Assembly (NCBI GenBank): GCA_964446285.1
Contig: CAYUNT010000231.1
Location: 1-6,383, forward strand
Length of the DNA stretch: 6,383 bases
Direction of reading: 5' to 3'
Source: CAYUNT01 sp964446285
GTDB lineage: Bacteria; Sumerlaeota; Sumerlaeia; SLMS01; CAYUNT01
The notes under the pieces are model-generated. The model had not been told where the DNA came from. It saw nothing but the letters and a program-made list of their open reading frames with translations, and made no database searches. This document shows, piece by piece, positions 1-6,186 of this stretch. The position numbers and the translations under genes are program-made. How positions within the stretch are numbered: position 1 is the stretch's first letter; the number at the start of each line of letters is the position of its first letter.

Positions 1-105
1 TCCTCGCGCCGCCTTCAGGGCGCGGGGTTCTCCCTCCCCAACCTGGGGTTCCGCTGGCGCTCCACCCCAAGCTACCCTCTTTGGCCTCTTCAAGGCCACC
101 GCGGG
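1..105. repeat. Hairpin-rich intergenic segment, probable dispersed palindromic repeat
   Basis: No plausible gene lies here. The segment is a run of short inverted repeats. CGCGCC at 5-10 pairs with GGCGCG at 19-24. CCCCA at 36-40 pairs with TGGGG at 44-48. CTGGGGT at 43-49 can alternatively pair, with one mismatch, with ACCCCAAG at 64-71. TGGCCT at 82-87 pairs with AGGCCA at 93-98 around a 5-nt loop. Several consecutive G/C-rich stems in non-coding DNA are typical of REP-like or transposase-associated intergenic repeats. The wording of the sequence resembles repeats I recall from uncultured bacterial genomes, but that is memory, not a search. No T-run follows any stem, so I do not call a terminator. 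The left edge is cut by the window. Confidence 0.45.
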
Positions 106-144
106 ATTCTTTGCAAAAAAGTGAGATGCGCCCGTGCGCTACAC

Positions 145-160
145 TGGCGCTTGACATGCA
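145..160 (+). promoter_or_regulatory. Candidate sigma-54 (RpoN) -24/-12 promoter of the liv operon
   Basis: The element reads TGGCGCT, four bases, then ATGCA. It has the invariant GG (146-147) and GC (158-159) exactly 10 bases apart, and it matches the TGGCACr-N4-TTGCA consensus at most other positions. Transcription would start about 12 bases after the GC, near 171, giving a leader of roughly 84 nt before livK. A TTGACA hexamer (151-156) overlaps it, but the nearest -10-like hexamer (TATAGT, 180-185) is 23 bases away, too far for ordinary sigma-70 use. Sigma-54 promoters need an upstream activator. No activator gene or clear binding site is visible here, so this remains a motif match. Confidence 0.45.
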
Positions 161-199
161 AGGTTCATGAAGATCACCATATAGTAGAATGGGCATAAA

Positions 200-221
200 G
201 GCGGATTTATTTCAATTCGCC
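200..221 (+). other. Small hairpin in the livK leader
   Basis: GGCGGATT (200-207) pairs with AATTCGCC (214-221) around a 6-nt loop, 8 pairs with one G-U. It sits about 30 nt downstream of the predicted transcription start and 20 nt before the livK ribosome binding site. It could stabilise the transcript's 5' end or modulate translation. No known riboswitch or T-box architecture is recognisable, so the function is open. Confidence 0.3.
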
Positions 222-240
222 GGACGGAAAATCTACTCAC

Positions 241-247
241 AGGGAGA
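241..247 (+). promoter_or_regulatory. livK ribosome binding site
   Basis: AGGGAGA lies 7 bases before the ATG at 255. It decides the livK start: the longer in-frame reading from the ATG at 189 has no such site, and it would place a hydrophilic 22-residue extension before the signal peptide. Confidence 0.75.
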
Positions 248-254
248 ACATCGC

Positions 255-1418
255 ATGAAACGATTGCTTATGGCAGTTATGGGAATGCTATGGCTTGCCG
301 CCTCTGCGTTCGCGCAAACAAACGCGGCGGCGGACAAATCCCAGCCCGTGAAGATCGGCGCCATTTTCGCCGTAACAGGTCCGGCGTCGTTCCTTGGCGC
401 TCCGGAAGCGAAAACAACGCAGATGCTTGTGGATAAAATAAACGCGGAAGGCGGAGTGAATGGGCAGAAGCTCGAGCTCATTATCAAGGACAGCGGTGGG
501 AATCCGGAAAAGGCATTCTCCTTCGCCAAGCAATTGATCGAGGAAGACAAAGTTCTGGCGATCATCGGCCCTTCAACAAGCGGCGAGACGCTCAAGATCA
601 AGGCGCTTTGCGAAGAGAACAAAATGATCCTCGTTTCCGCCGCCGCCGCGGAAGCCATCGTAAATCCAGTGGCCCGTTATGTATTCAAAAGCCCGCAGAA
701 AGACAGCCAGGCCGTGACGTGGATTTTTAAGACGATGAAAGACATGGGAATAAGCAAGATCGCCGTGCTCAACAGCAACGACGGATTTGGCCAGGCTGGC
801 GCGAAGCAACTGGCCGAAAGCGCGAAGGAGATGGGCATCGAAATCCTCGCGAAGGAAGAATACGACAAGCAGGCGACCGACCTGACCGACATTCTGACCA
901 AGGTCAAAGCCAATCCGGCCATTCAGGCCGTTGTGAATTGGTCGATCGTTCCCGCGCAATCAACCATCGCCAAAAACATGAAGCAAATCGGCCTCAATAT
1001 CCCGCTGTTCCAGAGCCACGGCTTCGGGAACCGCAAATACATCGAGCGGGCTGGCGTGGCCGCCGAGGGAATTTTGTTCCCCGCGGGGCGCCTGCTTGTG
1101 GTGGACGATCTTCCGACCACTCATCCGCAAAAGAAGCTCCTCGCCGAATACAAAAAAGACTACGAGGAGAAGTTCAAAGAGGACGTGAGCACATTTGGCG
1201 GCCACGGCTATGACGCGCTGATGATCGTTGTCGAAGGGCTGCGCAAGGCCGGAACTCCGGACCGCGACAAAGTGCGCGACGCCATTGAAAATCTGAAGGG
1301 ATTTCCTGGCACGGCGGGCATTTACAATTTCTCGCCCACGGATCATACGGGCCTTGATCTCAGCTCGCTCGAAATGCTGACGGTCAAGGACGGCAATTTC
1401 CACATTTACAAAAAATAG
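255..1418 (+). CDS. livK: Periplasmic substrate-binding protein of a LIV-type ABC importer
   Basis: This 387-residue protein is a type 1 periplasmic binding protein (Leu/Ile/Val-binding family, Peripla_BP_6 fold). It captures ligand outside the inner membrane and delivers it to LivH/LivM. Residues 1-20 form a signal peptide: basic MKR start, hydrophobic core, and AxA cleavage site before Q21. There is no lipobox cysteine, so a soluble periplasmic protein is expected. The mature domain opens with VKIGAIFAVTGP (32-43). The ligand-pocket segments GPSTSGE (105-111) and VSAAAAEAI (127-135) follow, and the C-lobe has the STFGGHGYDA motif typical of the family. In classical LIV-binding proteins the second pocket segment carries an Ala-Thr pair contacting the amino acid backbone. 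Here the Thr position is Ala. Overall wording resembles the subgroup linked to aromatic acid uptake (RPA1789/CouP-like), so the ligand may be an aromatic acid rather than a branched-chain amino acid. Family assignment is firm; ligand is inferred. Confidence 0.93.
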   Translation: MKRLLMAVMGMLWLAASAFAQTNAAADKSQPVKIGAIFAVTGPASFLGAPEAKTTQMLVDKINAEGGVNGQKLELIIKDSGGNPEKAFSFAKQLIEEDKVLAIIGPSTSGETLKIKALCEENKMILVSAAAAEAIVNPVARYVFKSPQKDSQAVTWIFKTMKDMGISKIAVLNSNDGFGQAGAKQLAESAKEMGIEILAKEEYDKQATDLTDILTKVKANPAIQAVVNWSIVPAQSTIAKNMKQIGLNIPLFQSHGFGNRKYIERAGVAAEGILFPAGRLLVVDDLPTTHPQKKLLAEYKKDYEEKFKEDVSTFGGHGYDALMIVVEGLRKAGTPDRDKVRDAIENLKGFPGTAGIYNFSPTDHTGLDLSSLEMLTVKDGNFHIYKK

Positions 1419-1456
1419 GCCCTGACCGACCATACCGCAATGGCAGAGGGAAAGTG

Positions 1457-1490
1457 ATGGCCCCGGCGGGGGAAATGCCGGGGCCATTTT
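1457..1490 (+). terminator. Stem-loop with T-run after livK: intrinsic terminator or attenuator
   Basis: ATGGCCCCGGC (1457-1467) is perfectly complementary to GCCGGGGCCAT (1477-1487), an 11-bp G/C-rich stem with a 9-nt loop. TTTT (1487-1490) follows directly. It lies 38 bases after the livK stop and about 70 bases before livH. Since no other promoter is evident before livH, partial termination here, or stabilisation of the upstream 3' end, would leave more livK message than transporter message. That fits the excess of binding protein over permease usual for ABC importers. The T-run is short, so read-through is expected. Confidence 0.7.
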
Positions 1491-1537
1491 CTGCCCGGAA
1501 GTGCAATTCAATCTCGAGTCAAGCCCCGCCCGGAATT

Positions 1538-1542
1538 GGAGG
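1538..1542 (+). promoter_or_regulatory. Likely livH ribosome binding site, unusually far from the start
   Basis: GGAGG is the only good Shine-Dalgarno match upstream of livH, but it ends 17 bases before the ATG at 1560; 5-10 is usual. No ATG, GTG or TTG in frame occurs at the ideal distance. The in-frame TTG at 1536 overlaps the motif and has nothing upstream. livH may therefore be translated weakly or use a different signal. Confidence 0.4.
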
Positions 1543-1559
1543 CCACGAAATCCGCTATT

Positions 1560-2438
1560 ATGTGGCTGCAATATCTCCTATCGGGAATTACCAAAGGCAG
1601 CATCTATGCGATTGTGGCGATTGGCTTCAACCTGATCTACAGCGCCACAGGCATATTGAATTTCGCCCAGGGGGAGTTTGTCATGCTGGGCGGGATGATC
1701 GCTGTGACGCTCTCGTTCTTCCTGCCGCTGCCAGTAGCTGTGGCGGCATCGGTCGTGATCGTCGCCCTGTTAGGATGCATCCTCGAAGTGGCGCTATTCC
1801 GAAAACTGCGCCACCATTCGATTCTCCACATGGTCATCATCACCATCGGGCTTTCTATTGTGATTCAGGAGGCCGCGCTGCACATCTGGGATGAAAAGGT
1901 CCGCGCGCTTCCCTATTTCACCGGCAACGAAATTTCATCGATTCAATTCTGGGGCGCCGCGATTTCGCCGCAAGTGCTGTGGGTGCTGGGCGTTGTGGCG
2001 GTTTGCGTGATTTTGCTTCACGTTTTCCTGCGCTATACGCTGCGCGGGCGGGCCATGAGGGCTTGTTCCTCGAACCCCGATGCCGCGATGCTATCTGGGA
2101 TTAATTTGTCGAATATGCGGACGCTTTCCTTCGGACTAAGCGCCGGACTGGGAGCGCTCGCCGGGTGTGTGATTTCGCCGATTACAATGACGCAATATGA
2201 AATGGGCGGGCCGCTTGCCATCAAGGGATTCGCCGCTGCCATCCTCGGCGGAATGGGCAATCCGATGGCCGCCGTCGCTGGAGGGCTGATTGTCGGCATC
2301 CTCGAGGCGTTTTTCGTCAGCAGGATGCCGGCAGCCTATAACGATGTGGCGGCGTTTGGGGTTCTGCTTCTGGTGCTTTTTGTGCGGCCGCACGGATTGT
2401 TCGGCTCACCGGCGGGGGAGGGCGTCCGCGAATGCTGA
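1560..2438 (+). CDS. livH: LIV-type ABC transporter permease LivH
   Basis: This 292-residue inner-membrane permease (BPD_transp_2 family) forms half of the translocation channel with LivM. It has about eight hydrophobic segments, in line with the family, and normal length (about 290). The N-terminus GSIYAIVAIGFNLIYS and the NFAQGEFVMLGG motif (34-45) are hallmarks of LivH. The cytoplasmic coupling loop that docks on the ATPases is IKGFAAAILGGMGNP (221-235). I chose the ATG at 1560 because the protein then begins at the usual family position; a TTG at 1536 would add eight residues without a ribosome binding site. The last seven bases overlap livM, indicating translational coupling. There is no sign of damage. 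Confidence 0.93.
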   Translation: MWLQYLLSGITKGSIYAIVAIGFNLIYSATGILNFAQGEFVMLGGMIAVTLSFFLPLPVAVAASVVIVALLGCILEVALFRKLRHHSILHMVIITIGLSIVIQEAALHIWDEKVRALPYFTGNEISSIQFWGAAISPQVLWVLGVVAVCVILLHVFLRYTLRGRAMRACSSNPDAAMLSGINLSNMRTLSFGLSAGLGALAGCVISPITMTQYEMGGPLAIKGFAAAILGGMGNPMAAVAGGLIVGILEAFFVSRMPAAYNDVAAFGVLLLVLFVRPHGLFGSPAGEGVREC

Positions 2439-3541
2439 TGCGCCTCGTGAAACGAATCGGCCCAATGGCGGCTTGCGTGATTGTTGTGGCCGCTTTGCAT
2501 TTGATCATGCGCGCCTCCGGCAAGGAATACTGCCTTACGCAGCTCACCATGGCGGCCTATTATTCGATTGTGGTGATGGGCCTGTGCCTTGTGATGGGTT
2601 TTGCCGGGCAGGTATCGCTTGGCCACGGAGCGTTTTTCGCCATTGGCGGCTACACATCTGCCGTTCTGACCACATACGATTTCCTCGCTTTTCAGGACGC
2701 GGCGTGGGCGATCGTGTTGCGCAAAATGCACGTCTTTGCGGCCCATGCAGACCTTTACGGCTCGCCAGTGCTCACCGTGTCGCCCTGGGCCGCCTTCGTG
2801 GTCGCGATGCTGCTGACTCTAGTCATCTCCGCGCTCATTGGCTATCCGGCGCTTCGCCTAAAGGGGCATTATCTCGCGATGGCGACGCTTGGCTTTGGTT
2901 TGATTGTCTATAAGGTCATCCTCGGAACACCAGTGCTCGGGGCGGCGGATGGAATCACGGGAGTGCCCGCGTGGAACCTTGGCCTGGGACTGAGCATTTC
3001 CGCCAAGAGCGCCGCTCGCGTGCCAAATTACTACATCGCCTGCGTGCTGATGCTGCTGACTCTGACCGTGCTGCGGAATCTCGTAAATTCGCGCGTCGGC
3101 CGCGCGCTGCTCGCCATTCACGACCGCGAAATGGCCGCCAACGCGATGGGGATCAATACCTCGGTATATAAGTTGCGGGCGTTCGTGGTGAGCGCGCTGC
3201 TCGCGGCAATGGCGGGCGTGTTTTTCACGCATTACACGGGCGGAATCGGCCCCTCGGAAGCGGGCGCTTTCAAGTCCGTGCGGCATCTTGCTTTGGCCGC
3301 CGCTGGCGGGATGTCCAACCTTTGGGGCGGCATGATTGTCAGCACAGTAATCAATTATTTTTCACTGCGAGGGTGGTTTGGCACGTATGACCACGCAGTG
3401 TTTGGGGCGTTGCTGATAGCGATTATTTCGCTGGCGCCTGACGGGCCTCTTCAGCCGCTTGGCCGGCAGATTCGGAGTTTGTGGCGCAGGATTTTCGCCG
3501 GGAAGGAGAAAGACGCGCGTCATGGCGCTCTTGGAAGTTGA
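2432..3541 (+). CDS. livM: LIV-type ABC transporter permease LivM
   Basis: This 369-residue inner-membrane permease is the partner of LivH. The signature GQVSLGHGAFFAIGGYTSA (59-77) is diagnostic of LivM, followed by YPALRLKGHYLAMATLGFG in the next conserved block. The coupling loop is LALAAAGGMSNLWGG (286-300). The start at 2432 overlaps the livH end by seven bases and has GGGGGAGGG (2414-2422) at a good distance; a second ATG at 2438 is possible. One oddity is a segment of roughly 30 residues (about 83-117, FLAFQDAAW...SPVLTV) between two membrane spans that many LivM proteins lack, presumably an extra periplasmic loop. The C-terminal tail is basic (RRIFAGKEKDARH), and its coding sequence overlaps livG by 20 bp. 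Confidence 0.93.
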   Translation: MLMRLVKRIGPMAACVIVVAALHLIMRASGKEYCLTQLTMAAYYSIVVMGLCLVMGFAGQVSLGHGAFFAIGGYTSAVLTTYDFLAFQDAAWAIVLRKMHVFAAHADLYGSPVLTVSPWAAFVVAMLLTLVISALIGYPALRLKGHYLAMATLGFGLIVYKVILGTPVLGAADGITGVPAWNLGLGLSISAKSAARVPNYYIACVLMLLTLTVLRNLVNSRVGRALLAIHDREMAANAMGINTSVYKLRAFVVSALLAAMAGVFFTHYTGGIGPSEAGAFKSVRHLALAAAGGMSNLWGGMIVSTVINYFSLRGWFGTYDHAVFGALLIAIISLAPDGPLQPLGRQIRSLWRRIFAGKEKDARHGALGS

Positions 3542-4277
3542 AAACATCCGGCGCAGTTTCGGCGGCCTCGTGGCGCTCGACCGCGTGTCGTTCCAAGTCA
3601 ACGAAGGGCAGATCAAAGCATTGATCGGCCCGAACGGCGCGGGGAAAACGACTCTGTTTAATATCGTCTCGGGCGTTTTGAAGGCGGATGCGGGGCAGAT
3701 TCGTTTCGATGGGAAATCCATCACTGGCCTTAAGCCATTTCAGATCGCTGTCCGCGGCATTTCGCGCACGTTCCAGAATCCGAGCCTCTTTTTAAGGATG
3801 AGCGCGCTCGAAAACGTCATGGTCGGCCGCCATCCGCGAACTCGCAGTGGATTTGCCAGTTGCTGCCTGCGGCTGCCGCGCCAGCGCAGGGAAGAACGCG
3901 CCATTCGCGACGCGGCGATGGAGCAATTGGAATTCGCTGGATTGTCCGCGAAGGCCGCTGTTGCGGCGGGGGCGCTTGCGTTTGGGCAGCGCCGCATGGT
4001 CGAGATCGCGCGCGCCATGGCCACGGAACCGCGCCTCATGCTCCTCGACGAACCGGCGAGCGGACTCAATACGCGCGAGACGGACGAACTGGCGCGGCTG
4101 ATTCGAAAAATCCGCGACAAGGGCATTACGATTCTCCTCGTCGAACACGACATGACGATGGTGATGGACATCTCGGACGAAATTTTCGTGCTGCACAACG
4201 GGACGCCTCTTGCCGAAGGCGCGCCCGCCGCCATCCAAAACGATCCCCGCGTTATTTCGGTCTATCTGGGAGAATAG
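3522..4277 (+). CDS. livG: LIV-type ABC transporter ATP-binding protein LivG
   Basis: This 251-residue ATPase energises import together with LivF on the cytoplasmic face of LivH/LivM. It carries the Walker A motif GPNGAGKTT (36-44), Q-loop Gln85 in TFQNPSLF, a signature region LAFGQRRMVEIARA (152-165), Walker B LMLLDEP (172-178), a D-loop-like ASGLNTRET and switch His209 in VEHDM. The signature has FG where canonical ABC proteins have SGG; such LxYGQ/LxFGQ variants are normal for LivG. The C-terminus (PLAEGAPAAIQNDPRVISVYLGE region) is the usual LivG tail. The start at 3522 lies inside the end of livM. AAGGAG (3503-3508) precedes it by 13 bases, slightly long. Longer in-frame starts would run into livM without family similarity. 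Confidence 0.94.
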   Translation: MALLEVENIRRSFGGLVALDRVSFQVNEGQIKALIGPNGAGKTTLFNIVSGVLKADAGQIRFDGKSITGLKPFQIAVRGISRTFQNPSLFLRMSALENVMVGRHPRTRSGFASCCLRLPRQRREERAIRDAAMEQLEFAGLSAKAAVAAGALAFGQRRMVEIARAMATEPRLMLLDEPASGLNTRETDELARLIRKIRDKGITILLVEHDMTMVMDISDEIFVLHNGTPLAEGAPAAIQNDPRVISVYLGE

Positions 4278-4286
4278 CCACCTGCG

Positions 4287-5006
4287 ATGCTTTTGCAAGT
4301 GACCAACCTGCAATGCGGCTACGGCAGCCTCGAAGTGATCCGGGGCGCAAGCCTGCACATCTGCGCGGGAGAAACGGTTGGCCTGCTTGGCGCGAACGGC
4401 GCAGGCAAGTCGTCGCTCCTGAAGGCGCTCGTTGGGCTGATCCAGCCGTGGAATGGCTGCATTCGCATCAATGGACGCCCCACGCGCGGCCAGTCGCCCT
4501 GGCGGAGCATCAGCAACTCGGTGGTGCTTGTGCCAGAGGGACGGCAAATTTTCGCCGACATGACCGTGCGCGAAAACCTCCTCATCGGCGGCTATCGCAA
4601 CCCCGACCGCAAAATGGACATGGAAATCGTGCTCGACCGTTTTCCGCGTCTGCGCGAACGGATCGGGCAGGTGGCCGGAACGCTTTCGGGCGGCGAGCAG
4701 CAGATGCTGGCGCTCGGGCGCGCGCTCATGGCCCGTCCGCGCCTTCTGCTGCTCGATGAGCCGTCGATGGGCTTGGCGCCGCTCATGGTCAAGGAAGTCT
4801 TCGCGGAAATCCGCAAACTGAAGGACATGGGCGTGACCGTGCTGCTCGTCGAACAAAACGCTACGGCGGCGCTTCAAATCACCGACCGCGCCTATGTAAT
4901 GGAAACGGGCGAGATCATTCTCGAGGGCGAATCGGCCTCGCTGCTCGACAATCCCGAAGTCAAACGCGCCTATCTCGGCAAGGGCTACAAAGAGGTTTGG
5001 GAATGA
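4287..5006 (+). CDS. livF: LIV-type ABC transporter ATP-binding protein LivF
   Basis: This 239-residue second ATPase of the importer has Walker A GANGAGKSS (35-43), the LivF-specific VPEGRQIF block (82-89), a full LSGGEQQ signature (133-139) and Walker B LLLLDEP (153-159) followed by SMGLAP. The switch histidine is replaced by Gln in LLVEQNA (186-192). That replacement is typical of LivF and is not a defect. The tail ENPEVKRAYLG-like ending (DNPEVKRAYLGKG) also matches the family. It begins nine bases after the livG stop, with GGGAGAA (4268-4274) upstream. Its stop codon overlaps the start of the next gene in an ATGA arrangement, so translation is probably coupled. Confidence 0.94.
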   Translation: MLLQVTNLQCGYGSLEVIRGASLHICAGETVGLLGANGAGKSSLLKALVGLIQPWNGCIRINGRPTRGQSPWRSISNSVVLVPEGRQIFADMTVRENLLIGGYRNPDRKMDMEIVLDRFPRLRERIGQVAGTLSGGEQQMLALGRALMARPRLLLLDEPSMGLAPLMVKEVFAEIRKLKDMGVTVLLVEQNATAALQITDRAYVMETGEIILEGESASLLDNPEVKRAYLGKGYKEVWE

Positions 5007-6178
5007 AAGTCTTCGACCGCCGATACGAAATGATGCCGCGCGCGGAACTGGAGCAGTTGCAGCTCGAACGGCTCCAGGCGCTGCTCGTGCGTTTGCGGCG
5101 CAGCGTGCGCCGATACCGCGAAATCCTTGCCGAGGCGAGTGTTAAGTCGCTCGGCGACCTGGCGCGCCTGCCGTTCACAACGCCCGAGGATGTGGCGGCG
5201 AGTTTCCCCTATGGGATGTTCGCGCTGCCGCTTCGCGAGGTCAGCCGCCTCCACTCGATGGTGGGGCCGCAGGGAAAGCCAATCGTCATCGGCCACACGC
5301 GCAACGACCTTGCGCAATGGGGCCGCCTCGTGGCGCGCCAACTCGTCGCGGGCGGCGTCACGGCGCACGACATCATTCAGGTCTGCTTTGGCGGCGGCGT
5401 GTATCGCGGGGCTTCGGGCTACGGACTCGGGGCGGAGTGCATCGAGGCGTCGATCATCGCCGAAGACCCGCACCACATCGAAAATCAGATGGCGATGCTT
5501 CAGAATTACCGCCCGACGATCCTCATCACTACGCCCGCCAACGCGAAAAAACTGATCCGCCTCATGGACGAGCGGCGCATCGATCCGCAGTCGCTCTCGC
5601 TGCGCACAGTGCTCCTATCGCACCCCGTGGACCGCGACACGCGCGATCAACTCAAGGCGGGATTATTCGCCGACGTGCGGTGCAATTTCGGGATTGGCGA
5701 GATTCTCGACCCGGGCCTGTGCATCGAGTGTGAGGCGGGGCAATTCCACGCGAACGAAGATCATTTCCTCGTCGAAGCCGTCGAAGGCGAACTCGTTGTG
5801 ACGACGCTATGCCGCGAGGCGATGCCGCTCTTGCGCTATCGGACGCGCGTCGCCTGCGAAATCCGGCGCGAAAAATGCCAGTGCGGACGCACCGGCGTCG
5901 TGCTTGTGCCCGGCAAACGGCTGGACGGGCAACTCAACGTGGCCGGGATGCCGCTCTATCCGGATCAAATCGCCGAGATTTTGAATCATACGCGCGCCGG
6001 CGGACACGAATATCGCGCCGAGGTCCAGGAACAGAGCCTGGAAATTAGCATTCGCGTGACGGCGGATTTATTTGGCGACACGGTGCTCACGCTCGAAACC
6101 CTGGCGGAAACCGTCCGCTCCGAGTTTCTCACACGGTTTGGCATCGAGGCGCACGTGCATTTCGTCACGCAACTTTGA
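5003..6178 (+). CDS. PaaK-family (phenylacetate-CoA ligase-like) protein with degenerate ATP-binding motifs
   Basis: This 391-residue protein aligns along most of its length with phenylacetate-CoA ligase (PaaK), an adenylate-forming enzyme that makes aryl-acetyl-CoA. Recognisable blocks are LPFTTPEDV (56-64), the YGMFALPLREVSRLH region (70-84), GIGEILDPG with Glu233, ECEAGQFHANEDHF (242-255), EAMPLLRYRTR (272-282) and CQCGRTG (292-298). The cysteine pairs are like those of the F390-synthetase-type PaaK branch, where they probably bind zinc. Key catalytic positions differ. The SSGTTGKP loop is SMVGPQGKP (85-93), the GAEPW block is LSHPV (205-209), the Asp of YRTRD is Val283, the hinge DDM is DGQ (308-310), and the protein ends before the PRSEGK lysine motif of full-length PaaK (about 437 residues). 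The reading frame is intact and codon style matches its neighbours, so this is not a decaying pseudogene. The start ATG overlaps the livF stop (ATGA) with AGAGG (4991-4995) upstream. It may be a pseudo-ligase, a ligand-binding partner of the importer, or an enzyme with other chemistry. Confidence 0.85.
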   Translation: MKVFDRRYEMMPRAELEQLQLERLQALLVRLRRSVRRYREILAEASVKSLGDLARLPFTTPEDVAASFPYGMFALPLREVSRLHSMVGPQGKPIVIGHTRNDLAQWGRLVARQLVAGGVTAHDIIQVCFGGGVYRGASGYGLGAECIEASIIAEDPHHIENQMAMLQNYRPTILITTPANAKKLIRLMDERRIDPQSLSLRTVLLSHPVDRDTRDQLKAGLFADVRCNFGIGEILDPGLCIECEAGQFHANEDHFLVEAVEGELVVTTLCREAMPLLRYRTRVACEIRREKCQCGRTGVVLVPGKRLDGQLNVAGMPLYPDQIAEILNHTRAGGHEYRAEVQEQSLEISIRVTADLFGDTVLTLETLAETVRSEFLTRFGIEAHVHFVTQL

Positions 6179-6186
6179 TGGAAAAA

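Noticed and set aside
151..185. Sigma-70 promoter TTGACA (151-156) with TATAGT (180-185)
   Set aside because: Both hexamers are good but the 23-base spacer is outside the working range; the overlapping sigma-54 element explains the region better.
189..254. In-frame upstream extension of livK from the ATG at 189
   Set aside because: It adds 22 hydrophilic residues before a clear signal peptide, has no ribosome binding site, and the ATG at 255 has AGGGAGA at ideal spacing.
1536..1559. TTG start for livH at 1536
   Set aside because: The TTG overlaps the only Shine-Dalgarno-like motif and has none upstream; family proteins begin near the ATG at 1560.
960..1571. 203-codon minus-strand frame across livK and the following gap
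   Set aside because: It is a shadow of livK codon structure, has no recognisable domain, and would cross the stem-loop at 1457-1490.
4845..4863. Gln instead of His in the LivF switch region as a catalytic defect
   Set aside because: VEQNA is the normal LivF form in this family, so it is not a lesion.
3792..4877. 361-codon open frame on the minus strand across livG and livF
   Set aside because: It is antisense to two clear ATPase genes, has His/Arg-rich composition without domains, and is a by-product of GC-rich codon bias.
4997..5002. TTG start for the paaK-like gene at 4997
   Set aside because: The ATG at 5003 gives the standard ATGA overlap with the livF stop and has AGAGG at 7 bases.
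6061..6073. 13-base match GGCGGATTTATTT shared by the livK leader (200-212) and the paaK-like gene
   Set aside because: One copy is inside conserved-frame coding DNA and neither has matching flanks; most likely coincidence.
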